DNA of 64,000 nucleotides from JBBDJB01 sp040880125 (GCA_040880125.1 JBBDJB010000052.1:124001-188000), one strand, 5' to 3'. Positions 44,965 to 54,315 are shown, counted from the stretch's first letter. A program made the numbers and translations. The notes: a model not told the origin generated them from the letters alone.

Positions 44965-45523
44965 GTGGGCGGCAATCATTCGCTAACGTCAGCGGGTAGC
45001 ACCGGTTGTCCCAACCGGTGCCGCGCAGCGGCAAGAAGCCTCGGCACACGACCAGCAATTCTCCCGGACGCTTGCAATTCACTCGTCGCCCAGCGACATG
45101 CCCGCCATGACGACTCGCCGAATCTGTTGGCCTTGGAGTTCGGCCCGTTGGTACCTCGGGCGGAAAAGCGTGGGGATCCACATCGAGTGGGTGGAGTGAC
45201 TCGTCAGGCAACGCCTCTTGCCGCTGCGCGGCACCGGTTGAAGACAACCGGTGCTACCCGCTGCAACTAACCAATCCGTTGCCTCGTCTGAGTCGATCAC
45301 GTTCTGGAATGGCGAATCGCCTGCCGAAACGGCTGCGCGATTCCAGTGACCAATGCCAGTTCGCGCCCCTTCCATACTCGTGGGTGAGTGGGCTTCTATC
45401 GATCGTATTGGATATTGCGATCCGCCCAGAGGTCTCTCTCGTGGTTTTCCGTTCTCGTTCCCGGGATGTCGAATGGAGGTGGCCTAGTCTTGGAGTGACG
45501 ACCGCCTTTGTAGGACATCCTCC
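44965..45523. other. Non-coding gap holding an inverted-repeat element
   Basis: 559 bases with no convincing gene. 44990-45263 is a repeat element with inverted arms. The right half (45264-45523) is visibly more A+T-rich than upstream DNA and leads into the accessory patch. A minus-strand ORF at 45079-45375 reads across one arm of the element and is not called. Confidence 0.6.
44990..45263. repeat. 274-bp element with about 48-bp inverted arms
   Basis: Left arm 44990-45037 and right arm 45215-45263 are reverse complements apart from a one-base length difference and a few mismatches. Each arm contains its own palindrome (CACCGGTTG..CAACCGGTG). The core of about 180 bases encodes no recognised protein. 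The shape is that of a MITE or large palindromic repeat. No target-site duplication was recognised. Confidence 0.75.
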
Positions 45524-46450
45524 ATGATGAAACAACTACGCTTGCTTTCCGGCACGCTTGCACTGATTCTGATCAGTGGGTGTGGGACGCAGCACAATAA
45601 TCCAGATGAACATAAGGCGGAAGCTCCGAGTAATCGCATTGAACATGGAAGTCGAACCAACGGATTGCCTGAGTCAGCACTGCGACCTTTCTTGAACAGC
45701 CATGAGGAGCTCGATCAACGGATTGACCAGGCGGTCGAAGAATTGACTGCACCTAGCATGAAATACCTTACAGGTCCAGTCCGAGAGAGTGCCGATGCAG
45801 TCCTGCAAAACGCTCGCAAGATGAAGGCTGTCCTACCGACGATTCTTCATGCATCACATCAACTCACCTCAACAAACTTCACTAACGAAGAGGTAGAACG
45901 TTTCGGTAGATTGTTCGAGGAATTTAAGATGCTTCAATCGCAGCAGAAAAGAGTTGTTTCAGAATTCGTAACGCATTTTGCCCCCTACGAAGAGGCGATA
46001 TATCCCGTCGTCGCTCTCAAGACGTTGGATTTTATCCATGAGCAGCCCGCTGTTTTGCAAAGTGAGCAGGCCGAGGTTGAAGCTTGGGTTATGAAACACT
46101 ACCAGGAGTTGTGCCCGGATTGTGCGCACTATGACATGGATCGCGCTACAGAAAGGTTCGAGACAGCCAACGACCGCCGCGTAGCCCAGTTGGCTGCGAT
46201 TAGGGAACACGCTGCGAAACTAGTGGCGGGAGAAAAGAGCAGCCTTGTTTCGCTGAAAGTCGAACTTGAAAAGTATACGTACTGCGTAGATGCGTGGGAC
46301 GGCGCGGCAAGGCGTTTGTTGCCTAACTCCAGCATCTGCTCAAATGGTTGCAATACTGTTGTTAGATTGTGCAACATCGATTTCCCACTTCGCCACCGTT
46401 CGCAAACGAAGGTTCGAACATGGATTGAGGCGCTCGACCGTATCCACTGA
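45524..46450 (+). CDS. Predicted lipoprotein of unknown function
   Basis: 308 residues. Lipobox LISGC at the end of a hydrophobic signal (MKQLRLLSGTLALILISGC), so it is anchored by lipid at Cys20 or near it. The body is helical and coiled-coil prone (HEELDQRIDQAVEELTAPSMK; NEEVERFGRLFEEFKMLQSQQKRVVSEFV; MDRATERFETANDRRVAQLAAIREHAAKLV), with several Cys late in the protein (CPDC, CSNGC). AGGA precedes the ATG by 8 bases. Base composition is clearly more A+T-rich than the surrounding genes, which suggests recent transfer. No family recognised. Confidence 0.65.
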   Translation: MMKQLRLLSGTLALILISGCGTQHNNPDEHKAEAPSNRIEHGSRTNGLPESALRPFLNSHEELDQRIDQAVEELTAPSMKYLTGPVRESADAVLQNARKMKAVLPTILHASHQLTSTNFTNEEVERFGRLFEEFKMLQSQQKRVVSEFVTHFAPYEEAIYPVVALKTLDFIHEQPAVLQSEQAEVEAWVMKHYQELCPDCAHYDMDRATERFETANDRRVAQLAAIREHAAKLVAGEKSSLVSLKVELEKYTYCVDAWDGAARRLLPNSSICSNGCNTVVRLCNIDFPLRHRSQTKVRTWIEALDRIH

Positions 46451-46550
46451 TTTCAGCCTGCCGATTAGCCAGCGGCCCAATTAACGCCAACGAGTCCAAG
46501 CAAAGCCCACCAGCCATTACGGCAATTTTCAGAACAGATGGGACGCTATC

Positions 46551-47375
46551 ATGCCCGAAAATGCTCGCCATCAGACGCTGAGCCAATTCCCCATGACTGT
46601 CACGCTATTTGGGCCACTTCGGCCGGCCTCAGCGCTGCAACGACGTACAAATCGCGTGATGAAAGCGCATAGTGGCGGGCAAGATCATTTTACCGAGATC
46701 ACACTACTCGATGGCTCGAATCGCGGAGGTATGGTAGTCAAGTACTACGTCAGGGCCGCCTCCCCGAGGACTGCCAAACGTGTCGGTCTGGTCTACTTGT
46801 CGCAGTTGTGCGATCTGCTAAGCGCCGTGACGCAGTGCGCCGTCAGGCTTTCTCTACAGGAGGAAGAGGCCCGCGAGGAACTCACACGACGCCACCGCGA
46901 AACCGTCCAAGTCAATCGGGTTGTTACCGAAGAAGAATGGTCGTGGGTCACCGGATCGCTAGTCGCCTTGCGCCGAGAGCATCCGCGGTTCCTGGCCGCT
47001 GCAAGCTGGTTCCGAAAAGGCCTGAATGGCAACGATGCGCTCGATGACTTTTGCTGTTTCTGGCGGACCATTGAACGACTTGCCGAACATTATGCGGACA
47101 GAAGCGGTTGGGCCGAAGGTGATGGCGGTGTCAGAAAATGCATAAGACAGCTAACTGACGATCTGTTTCACGACCAGGACGGAATTCCGGAATTGTTACG
47201 TGATGCGGATCGTGTCAAACGCGTGGTCAAGATGCGGAACGATATTTCTCATGGCAATGAGCCGGTCACGGTCGACATGATCGAAACGGCCAGCGAGGAA
47301 TTGACAGCACTGGAGGAAGCGGCGTTTACCGTACTCGTACGTATTCGGCACATGCGGTTGACGTTCGGAGCCTAG
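46551..47375 (+). CDS. HEPN-domain protein (putative RNase of defence or toxin type)
   Basis: 274 residues. The N-terminal 130 residues are mixed alpha/beta without a known pattern. The C-terminal half is an all-helical HEPN domain: helix DALDDFCCFWRTIERLAEHY, then the motif RNDISHGNEP at 229-234 (R-x4-H), then a long helix VDMIETASEELTALEEAAFTVLVRIR. R-x4-6-H is the ribonuclease motif of HEPN toxins and of HEPN domains in several defence systems, including ApeA-like proteins. No antitoxin of the MNT type is adjacent; the lipoprotein upstream is the only neighbour on this strand. GGGA lies seven bases before the ATG. Composition is more A+T-rich than the core genes. Confidence 0.7.
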   Translation: MPENARHQTLSQFPMTVTLFGPLRPASALQRRTNRVMKAHSGGQDHFTEITLLDGSNRGGMVVKYYVRAASPRTAKRVGLVYLSQLCDLLSAVTQCAVRLSLQEEEAREELTRRHRETVQVNRVVTEEEWSWVTGSLVALRREHPRFLAAASWFRKGLNGNDALDDFCCFWRTIERLAEHYADRSGWAEGDGGVRKCIRQLTDDLFHDQDGIPELLRDADRVKRVVKMRNDISHGNEPVTVDMIETASEELTALEEAAFTVLVRIRHMRLTFGA

Positions 47376-47439
47376 TAAGTGATGCAAACGCAATTGAGCG
47401 ATGGTCCGCGTTGCGGAACTTCAAAGGCGTCAGGAAGAA

Positions 47440-47456
47440 GGTCCGCCCAGCGGACC
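47440..47456. repeat. GGTCCGC/GCGGACC palindrome (copy 1)
   Basis: 7-bp perfect stem around CCA between the convergent HEPN gene and kinase gene. Related copies lie at 54156-54172 and 54571-54587, and a partial one at 47403-47417. Confidence 0.65.
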
Positions 47457-48953
47457 CTACTCGCCGGCGGTTTGCTGCTGCTGGCCGGAGATCAGCTCGA
47501 CCAGTAGGTTGCGGATTTCGCGCCTTTTGACCGGCATGGTGAGCACGCGATGGCGCTCGTCGGTGGTGGCCTTGGCTTCCCAGGCGACCTGACGCTTGTG
47601 CAGCAAGAGCACCGAGGGGATCTCGCGCGTCAGCGGGTTTTCCGAGAACTTGTTGAACGCCTCCAGCGCCGGCGCGCCGATGCTCGTCGCGCTGAACATC
47701 ACCAGTTGCGCTACCTCGGGGTTGTCGTTGAAGCGGCTCATCGCGCGGTGCGGGTCGATCGTGACCAGCACGCGATAGCCGTTCTTCTTGAGCAGATCGC
47801 GAAAGACATTCTGCACCTTCACTTCGCTTTCGACGATCATCACCGCACGCGGCGAGCCGTTCTCGTCCAGCCCCTCGCGGCTTTGTAGATCCTCGACCGC
47901 GCTGCCCGTCGCCGCGCCATCGCCGGCGACGCGCAGGCGGACCATCATCGTCTGCAGGTCGGCCACCAGCTCGGCCGGCGTCTGGTAGCGCTTTTCCGGG
48001 TCGAACTCCAAAGCGCGATTGACGATCAGCGCCACGCCCATCGGCAGCGAAGAGTTCACCTCCAGGATCGGCTTGATTTCGCGAAAGCGCGACTTGCTCA
48101 GCCGCTGCGTACGGTCGCGGGTTTCGACCAGCGGCGCCTGGCCGGTGAGCAGATGGTAGTAGATGCAGCCGGCGAAGAAGATGTCGCTGCGGGAGTCGTC
48201 GCGGCGGACGCCGGTGGAGCGCTCCAGCCCGGCATAGTCGATCGTGCGGGGGTTGGACAGCTTGGCCAGCGCTTCGTCGCTCAATTGGGCTTCATCGCCG
48301 GCCAGCCCGAAGTCCACCAGTTTGGCCTGCCCGCGGCTGGAGACCAACACGTTGGTCATCTTCAAGTCGCGGTGCGAGATGCCTTTTTGAAACGCGTAGC
48401 TCAGCCCGCTGGCGATGTCGATCATCAGCCGCGTGGCTTCTACGGGCTCGCACACTTTGCGGGTTTTCATGAACTCCCGCAGATTTCGCCCCTCGACGAA
48501 ATCCATCACGATGTAGTGCGTTCGCCGATCGGAATGGACTTCGAGAATCGGGACGATGTTCGGGTGCTTGAGCGATTGGCCCATCTGGCCTTCGCGGTAG
48601 AAGCGATCGGTTTCGGTGGGGTCGTCGCTGAACTTGTTGCGGAGCACCTTCACGGCGGCGAGTTTGTTGGTCTTTCGATGAGCCGCGCGATACACGCGGG
48701 CGAAGGTGCCGGTGCCGACCAGGTAGAGGACCTTGTAGTCGCCGTAGAAGAAGCCGGCCCGCTCGCCGGCCATCATCCGCTCGAACTGGTAGTTGGTCAG
48801 CAGCCCCTGGCGGAGCATCGCCTGCTGGAGGTCCTCAGCTTCGACGTTGCTGCTGCCGAGCGACCCCCAGACTTCTTGAAGCTGGCGCTCGGTAATCAGG
48901 TCCAGGTCCAGCGTTCGCTGGGCCAGTTGTTCGGCCGACATGTTGACCATCAT
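47457..48953 (-). CDS. Serine/threonine protein kinase with C-terminal receiver-like domain
   Basis: 498 residues, no transmembrane segment. An N-terminal helical region (about 1-65) precedes a complete Hanks-type kinase domain: glycine loop VGTGTFARVYRA (79-90), Lys102 in AAVKVL, catalytic HRDLKMTN with Asp196, and DFG Asp214. After about residue 370 a receiver-like fold follows (RAVMIVESEVKVQNVFRDLLKKNGYRVLVTID, VAQLVMFSATSIG, IPSVLLLHKR, RVLTMPVKRREIRNLLVELI). The phospho-accepting Asp at the end of strand 3 seems to be replaced (LVMFSAT), so it may be a pseudo-receiver. Cytoplasmic signalling; target unknown. Confidence 0.88.
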   Translation of the reverse strand: MMVNMSAEQLAQRTLDLDLITERQLQEVWGSLGSSNVEAEDLQQAMLRQGLLTNYQFERMMAGERAGFFYGDYKVLYLVGTGTFARVYRAAHRKTNKLAAVKVLRNKFSDDPTETDRFYREGQMGQSLKHPNIVPILEVHSDRRTHYIVMDFVEGRNLREFMKTRKVCEPVEATRLMIDIASGLSYAFQKGISHRDLKMTNVLVSSRGQAKLVDFGLAGDEAQLSDEALAKLSNPRTIDYAGLERSTGVRRDDSRSDIFFAGCIYYHLLTGQAPLVETRDRTQRLSKSRFREIKPILEVNSSLPMGVALIVNRALEFDPEKRYQTPAELVADLQTMMVRLRVAGDGAATGSAVEDLQSREGLDENGSPRAVMIVESEVKVQNVFRDLLKKNGYRVLVTIDPHRAMSRFNDNPEVAQLVMFSATSIGAPALEAFNKFSENPLTREIPSVLLLHKRQVAWEAKATTDERHRVLTMPVKRREIRNLLVELISGQQQQTAGE

Positions 48954-49375
48954 GGCGAAGCGAAGGTATTCCCGCGGTGACCGAAATGGGCGCTGGAGTA
49001 AGTCGATGCAGTGCGGCGATGCTAATTAGGGCGTGGACGGAAGATTTGGTTGCAGGCGGTCGCCAGAAAGCACTACGGCAGAACCAATTGCCACAACCGT
49101 GGCACCACCATCCCCTGGACCTTCGGTCCAGAGGCAGCGCCACTCGACCACGAGGACGAAAGGATCTGTTCCGTTTGCCTGCCGGCTCACGCCCGGACCT
49201 GCGAGCCGGCCAACTGGGACTACCCCCTATAGGACCGCCGACTCAACCATTTAATGTATTCCACCTTGCGACGACTGGCAATCCGCGAGAGGGGATCGAG
49301 GTGCTGGCCGGACGCACCGGCTTGCTCGCCCGGCCGTGCGAGTTTGCCCACAGCCGGATGCACCGGGAGCGACGG
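48954..49375. other. Gap with a CTGGACC/GGTCCAG hairpin
   Basis: 422 bases between two minus-strand genes with no convincing gene. It includes a CCACAACCGTGG palindrome near 49091-49102 and the hairpin CTGGACC-TTC-GGTCCAG (49115-49131). A plus-strand ORF 48977-49495 overlaps the next gene and has no protein pattern. Confidence 0.55.
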
Positions 49376-49663
49376 CTAGTCCTTTTCCTCTTCGGACTTA
49401 CGGCGGAGCTCGTCCCGTTCGCGGCGAGTCGCTTCCAGGTCGAACATCAGGTACTTCATGTCCAGCCGCAACTGTCCGAGGGCGTCCTGCACTAGTTTCA
49501 GGATCCGTCGGCGGCGGCGAGTGCTCTGAATCACCCGAACCATGATCGGCTCAATCGCCAGGCGATGGTGAGTGGGGAGGTTTTCGATCGCGGTCGCCAA
49601 TTGTTCGATGTCCGGCGGCAATTGGGCGTCTTGAGAATCGGTCGACTTGGTCGTTTCTTGCAT
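49376..49663 (-). CDS. Small coiled-coil protein of unknown function
   Basis: 95 residues from ATG 49663, with AGGAGAG 6-12 bases upstream. The sequence has an acidic N-terminus (MQETTKSTDSQDAQLPPD), a central helix (IEQLATAIENLPTHHRLAIEPIMVRVIQSTRRRRRILKLVQ) with an Arg-rich stretch, and a C-terminal charged coiled coil (LRLDMKYLMFDLEATRRERDELRRKSEEE). The run RRRRR could bind nucleic acid or phosphate. No family recognised; it resembles small conserved planctomycetal proteins. Confidence 0.65.
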   Translation of the reverse strand: MQETTKSTDSQDAQLPPDIEQLATAIENLPTHHRLAIEPIMVRVIQSTRRRRRILKLVQDALGQLRLDMKYLMFDLEATRRERDELRRKSEEEKD

Positions 49664-49950
49664 CGAAAACTCTCCTGGGGCACTCCAGTATCGAGGTGGT
49701 GATTGGCCAGTAGAGCAGAAGCCGCGCCGGAACGCTTTTGCCAGGAGCGAGACTGCGCGCAAGTTCTTTCATTCCAGTTGGTTACGGGAGATCCCTTAAA
49801 CGTGGCGGTTTCGAGCCACGTTGAAAAGCCGCCTCCTTTGGTCTGGATGGATGTCGCAAATGTTGATAGAAGCCCACCTTACGTCGACGATGCGACTTTC
49901 GGCCGCACGTTGCCGATTCGCCACAAGGGACCCTGCGGCGGAAGCAGCCG

Positions 49951-52737
49951 GTGAAGGTTCGCCCCCATAGCACAGCTCGATCGAATGCCGGCGTCCGGCC
50001 CTGCGCCGCCGCTGGCCCGTCCCTGCGCGGCGCGCTGCTGGCGCTGTCGGCCTGGGCGATCGTTCTGGCGGCGTCCATTTGCGACGCAGCTCCCGTGCTT
50101 CGCGAGGGCTTCGAAGGGCCGGAAACCAGCTTGCAACCGGCCGGCGGCGATGCCCAGCATGCCGTGCTGACGCACGCCCGAGTGAGGGAAGCCCCGCACG
50201 ACGGCCACGCCTGCGAGAAGATCCAGATCAACGCCGGTAACGGGTCGAGTGCATACTACCGGTACGCGATCCAACCGGCGGCCGTGATCCGCGAGCTTTC
50301 GCCAACCGTGTGGGTGCGGGCGGACCGGCCGGGGATCGCGTGGATGGCTCGAGTGGTACTGCCGCGCAGCACGGATCCACGAACGGGCGAAGCACTTACC
50401 ACGCTGCTGCACGGGGCCGTTTATCAGCGCGTCGGGCAATGGGAGCGGCTCGGTTTCGGCGACCTGACGCGACTGGTTGAGCGGCAAGTGCCCGGGCTAC
50501 ACAGCGAACTGGGCGTCCGCATCGACATCCGCGAGGCCTACGTCTCCGAACTTGTGCTGAACGTCTACGGCGGCCCGGGTGTCACCACCGTCTGGGCCGA
50601 CGATTTGGAGATCGGCGGACTGGTCGATCCCTCCCCGAGTTCAGGTGCCGACGGAGCGATCGCCTCGCCGTTCACACAAGCCTCGACGGCTCGGCCGCAA
50701 ACGCCGGCGCGGGAGGTTCGCTTCCAGGGCGATGCACTGTGGGTTGACGGCCAACCGCTTCTGCCGCGGATCGTCCAATACAACGGCGAGTCGCTGCCGG
50801 CGCTGCGCGAATTGGGCTTCAACGCGATCCAGGTCAACCGCTTGCCTTCGGACGCGTTGCTTTCGGCCGCCCGAGCGCACGGGATGTGGATCATCTGCCC
50901 TCCGCCGCCTGCGGAAGCGCTGACGCACGAGGCCATCGATCCGCGGTTTGAGCCGGTGCTGGCCTGGGACCTGGGCAGCGGGATCTCGCGACGCGAACTG
51001 GAGGACGTGCACCGCTCGGCGAGTGAATTGCGGCGTGCCGATCGAGAACTAAAACGACCGTTGGTCGCCAGTCCCGAGGCAGAGCTGCTTGAGTACAGCC
51101 GGGAGCTGGACGCCTTGATCACCGGCCGGCGTACGCTGGGCACGACGTTGGAACTGTCCGACTACGCGAACTGGCTTAAAGAGCGCCGCTACCTCGCACT
51201 GCCTGGCACGCGATATTGGTGCCGCATTCCGACGCAGCTCGACCCGCGGCTGGAGAATCAATGGGCCGCGCTGTCGGGACAGTCGCGCGCGGCGGTCGCC
51301 GCCGGTCACGGTCAGATGGATGTGCTCGTATCGCTGGCACTCTCGCTCGGCTGTCGAGGGCTGCTGTTCGAGTCGCACACTCCGCTGGATGCGCCCGACC
51401 CGGTCACGCAGCGAAGGGCGCAGGCGCTGCGGCTGATCAATTTGCGGCTGGAGTTGATTGAGCCGTGGATCATAGGCGGCAGCCTCGTCACCTGGGTGAG
51501 CAGCTCGGATGCATCGATCAGCGGTGCCGTACTGGAAACGGAACGGGCGCGGCTCTTGATCCCCATGCATTGGCAACAAGGCGCGCAGTTCGAGCTCGGC
51601 CATCCACCGTCGCGAGAGCTGTCATTCGTCGTGCCAGGCATTCCGGAAACGAACGACGCGTACGAATTGAGCCCCTCGGGCATGCGGCGGTTGAATCGCA
51701 CGCGCGTTGCCGGCGGCATGCACATCCGGCTGGATGATTACAGCTCCGGGACGGTCGTGCTGATGACGCAGGATCCGCTGGTGATCGAGCGGCTCTCGCG
51801 CGAGGCGGACCGGCTGGCGGAGACGGCCGCGCGAGTGCAGCGAGATCTGATCATCCGCGAGGTGGCCACCGTCGAACAGACGCTGGAGCGATTAGCTCAA
51901 TCCGGCATCTCCATCAGCGACAGCACGGCCGGTTTGGCCGCTGCCAAGGCCGCCATCTCGGGCAGTGAAGTGCCGGCGGCGATCGATGCGCCGCAGCGCG
52001 CCTATCGCCAACTTCGCCAGGCAGCCGGTGCGCTGAGCCGCGCGCGGCGCGGCGCGTGGGAGCGAGTGCAGCAACTGGTCGAATCGCCGGTGAGCAATCC
52101 GCTGGCCGTTCATTTCGAGACGCTGCCCGAAGCTGTCGAGTTGCACTCGCGGCTAGTCGGCAGCCCACGGGGAAGCAATTTGCTAAGCGGCGGCGACATG
52201 GAGATGAGCGACGTTCGGCAGATCCAGCAGCTTGGTTGGCAGCACGTGCAATATGAGCTGGAAGGCGTGCAAGCGGGCGCGCAGTTGAGCCCCGAAGGGG
52301 CGTACTCGGGCCGCTACTGCCTGCGGCTGGAGGCGCGGGCGAGTGATCCGGAGGCATCCTCGCAGCTACTCCCCACGCCGCCAGTGTGGGTGGTCTCCGC
52401 GCCGGTGGACGTGGCCGCCGGACAGATCGTGCGGATTCACGGCTGGGTGCGTATTGATCAGCCGATTGAAGGGAGCGTCGACGGGCTCATGATTTTCGAC
52501 TCGCTGGGTGGGCAGATGCTGTCCCAGCGCATCGGCCGAACGTCCGGTTGGCAGGAGTTCACGCTGTATCGGGCCGCCGATCGTGACGACTCGGTCACCG
52601 TAACCTTCGCGATGACCGGCCGGGGCGAGGCAAACATCGACGCGGTGAGCATCGAACCGGTATTGCAATCGGCCGGCGCCGGTATGCAGCCGGCGAGCCG
52701 CAGCCTGGGCATCTCGCGGCTTCCGCTGGTACGCTAA
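49951..52737 (+). CDS. Large secreted GH-like protein with C-terminal carbohydrate-binding-like domain
   Basis: 928 residues from GTG 49951. Signal peptide near 28-47 (GALLALSAWAIVLAASICDAAP). An N-terminal jelly-roll-like part (VLREGFEGPE..., VWADDLEIGGLVDPSP, 48-230) precedes a barrel-like segment (FQGDALWVDGQPLLPRIVQYNGESLPALRELGFNAIQVNRLPSDALL, about 255-305) in the style of glycoside hydrolase family proteins. Near 460-500 it has LSLGCRGLLFES. The end (from about 740) is a CBM-like sandwich (LLSGGDMEMSDV..., GWVRIDQPIEGSVDGLMIFDSLGG, ANIDAVSIEPV). No catalytic residues can be named. Probably an envelope or extracellular carbohydrate-related protein. Confidence 0.65.
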   Translation: MKVRPHSTARSNAGVRPCAAAGPSLRGALLALSAWAIVLAASICDAAPVLREGFEGPETSLQPAGGDAQHAVLTHARVREAPHDGHACEKIQINAGNGSSAYYRYAIQPAAVIRELSPTVWVRADRPGIAWMARVVLPRSTDPRTGEALTTLLHGAVYQRVGQWERLGFGDLTRLVERQVPGLHSELGVRIDIREAYVSELVLNVYGGPGVTTVWADDLEIGGLVDPSPSSGADGAIASPFTQASTARPQTPAREVRFQGDALWVDGQPLLPRIVQYNGESLPALRELGFNAIQVNRLPSDALLSAARAHGMWIICPPPPAEALTHEAIDPRFEPVLAWDLGSGISRRELEDVHRSASELRRADRELKRPLVASPEAELLEYSRELDALITGRRTLGTTLELSDYANWLKERRYLALPGTRYWCRIPTQLDPRLENQWAALSGQSRAAVAAGHGQMDVLVSLALSLGCRGLLFESHTPLDAPDPVTQRRAQALRLINLRLELIEPWIIGGSLVTWVSSSDASISGAVLETERARLLIPMHWQQGAQFELGHPPSRELSFVVPGIPETNDAYELSPSGMRRLNRTRVAGGMHIRLDDYSSGTVVLMTQDPLVIERLSREADRLAETAARVQRDLIIREVATVEQTLERLAQSGISISDSTAGLAAAKAAISGSEVPAAIDAPQRAYRQLRQAAGALSRARRGAWERVQQLVESPVSNPLAVHFETLPEAVELHSRLVGSPRGSNLLSGGDMEMSDVRQIQQLGWQHVQYELEGVQAGAQLSPEGAYSGRYCLRLEARASDPEASSQLLPTPPVWVVSAPVDVAAGQIVRIHGWVRIDQPIEGSVDGLMIFDSLGGQMLSQRIGRTSGWQEFTLYRAADRDDSVTVTFAMTGRGEANIDAVSIEPVLQSAGAGMQPASRSLGISRLPLVR

Positions 52738-52811
52738 GGCCGGCACAGAGAGTCCTGGCTGTGCGTAGGCTTAATCAATCACCGCGTTTCGATTTGCGAA
52801 GGTTGCCAGCC

Positions 52812-54152
52812 ATGCTTCCCTCCGCACAGCAACTCCGGCAAGACGCAATGGCCATCTGGCAGGCCGGCCTGGAGGCGGTGCGCTCGCAGCGGCTGGTGGC
52901 CGAGCATGTTCGCCTGGAAGGATCGCAGTTGTGGATCGGCGACGATGCGTTTGAGCTGGATGAGGTGCGGCGGATCGTTGTCGTGGGGGGTGGCAAGGCA
53001 AGCGCCGGCATGGCCGAAGCCGTGGAACAGGTGCTGGATGACGAGTTGCTCGCCGAAAAGGACGTGACCGGCTGGGTCAACGTGCCGGAGGATTGCCTGC
53101 TTCCGCTGAAGTGCATCTACCTGCACGCGGCGCGGCCCGCCGGCATCAACGAGCCGACCGAAGAGGGTGTGCTTGGCACCGAAACGATTCTCGAGCTGGT
53201 CGAGTCGTGCGGACCGCGCGATCTGTGTTTGTGCCTGCTCTCGGGTGGAGGTTCCGCCCTGCTGGCTGCGCCGGCCGATGCGATCTCGCTGGCCGACAAG
53301 CAGCAGATCACGCGGCACTTGACCGCGGCCGGGGCCAACATCCGCCAGCTCAACACTGTTCGCAAACATCTCAGCCGCATTAAAGGCGGCGGACTCGCCC
53401 GCGCGTGCCGGGCCGGGCGGCTGGTGAGCCTGATCATTTCCGACGTGCTGGGCGATCCGCTGGACGTGATCGCTTCCGGGCCGACCGTAACGGACAGCAC
53501 GACGCCGGCCGAGGCGCTCGCGATCCTCGACGAGCTTTTGCCGGAGCCGTCCGCGGTGCCGGAGCACGTGCGCGACTACTTGCGAAACAAACCGTCGCAA
53601 CAGAACGCCCCGCCCTGCCCTGCCACGAACCTGGTGATCGGCAACAATGCAACGGCGGTCGACGCGGCCGGTAGCGAGGCGGTGCGGTTGGGCTATCGTC
53701 CAGCCATGATCGCGGCGACCGAACTGGAAGGCCCGGCCGAACAGGTTGGCGAGCATCTGGCCGAGATGGCGATGCGGATGCGCAACCAGCAGGGGCCGGA
53801 TTGTCTGATCAGCGGCGGCGAGCCGACCGTGCGGCTGGTCGCGCCGGAGCGGCGCGGCAAAGGCGGCCGCAATCAGCAACTCGTGCTGGCCGCCGCGCGG
53901 CGGCTCGTTGATGCAAACGGAATAGTGATTCTCTCCGGCGGTACGGATGGTGAAGACGGCCCCACCGACGCGGCCGGGGCGGTGGTCGGCGAGGACGTCT
54001 TGCGGATGGCCCGGGAAGCAGGACTCGATATGGACGATCATCTGGCCCGCAACGACGCCTATCACTTCTTCGAGCCAACCGGCGGGCTGATCAAGACCGG
54101 CCCGACGCATACGAACGTATGCGATGTTCGAGTCGTGCTGGTGGGGCGGTAG
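52812..54152 (+). CDS. Glycerate 2-kinase (DUF4147/MOFRL family)
   Basis: 446 residues from ATG 52812, with GAAGG nine bases upstream; the frame continues back to 52761 without family features. It phosphorylates D-glycerate to 2-phosphoglycerate. The Rossmann-like N-terminal part has RRIVVVGGGKASAGMAEAVEQVL and LCLLSGGGSALLAAP, and the C-terminal MOFRL domain has LVIGNNATAVDAAGSEA, LISGGEPTVRL, GGRNQQLVLAAARRL and LSGGTDGEDGPTDAAGAV. It follows the large GH-like gene by 74 bases. Confidence 0.9.
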   Translation: MLPSAQQLRQDAMAIWQAGLEAVRSQRLVAEHVRLEGSQLWIGDDAFELDEVRRIVVVGGGKASAGMAEAVEQVLDDELLAEKDVTGWVNVPEDCLLPLKCIYLHAARPAGINEPTEEGVLGTETILELVESCGPRDLCLCLLSGGGSALLAAPADAISLADKQQITRHLTAAGANIRQLNTVRKHLSRIKGGGLARACRAGRLVSLIISDVLGDPLDVIASGPTVTDSTTPAEALAILDELLPEPSAVPEHVRDYLRNKPSQQNAPPCPATNLVIGNNATAVDAAGSEAVRLGYRPAMIAATELEGPAEQVGEHLAEMAMRMRNQQGPDCLISGGEPTVRLVAPERRGKGGRNQQLVLAAARRLVDANGIVILSGGTDGEDGPTDAAGAVVGEDVLRMAREAGLDMDDHLARNDAYHFFEPTGGLIKTGPTHTNVCDVRVVLVGR

Positions 54153-54155
54153 TAG

Positions 54156-54172
54156 GGTCCGCTGTGCGGACC
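54156..54172. repeat. GGTCCGC/GCGGACC palindrome (copy 2)
   Basis: 7-bp perfect stem around TGT, four bases after the glycerate kinase stop. Same family as 47440-47456 and 54571-54587. Confidence 0.65.
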
Positions 54173-54315
54173 AATCACCTGGTGGGGCGTTGACGGGAAC
54201 GATGAACCTACGATGCGCTGAGACGCAGAGTTAAAAACTTGGAACCCTCGCGCTGCCTCTGGTACGATACGGGCGGCTCTTCAAGCTCCACTTCTCTACT
54301 GGCGGAGGCTCTTCC

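Noticed and set aside
45079..45375. Minus-strand ORF across the inverted-repeat element
   Set aside because: The first half reads through a repeat arm. The end (RPRYQRAELQGQQIRRVVMAG) looks somewhat protein-like and could be a relic, but this is too weak to call.
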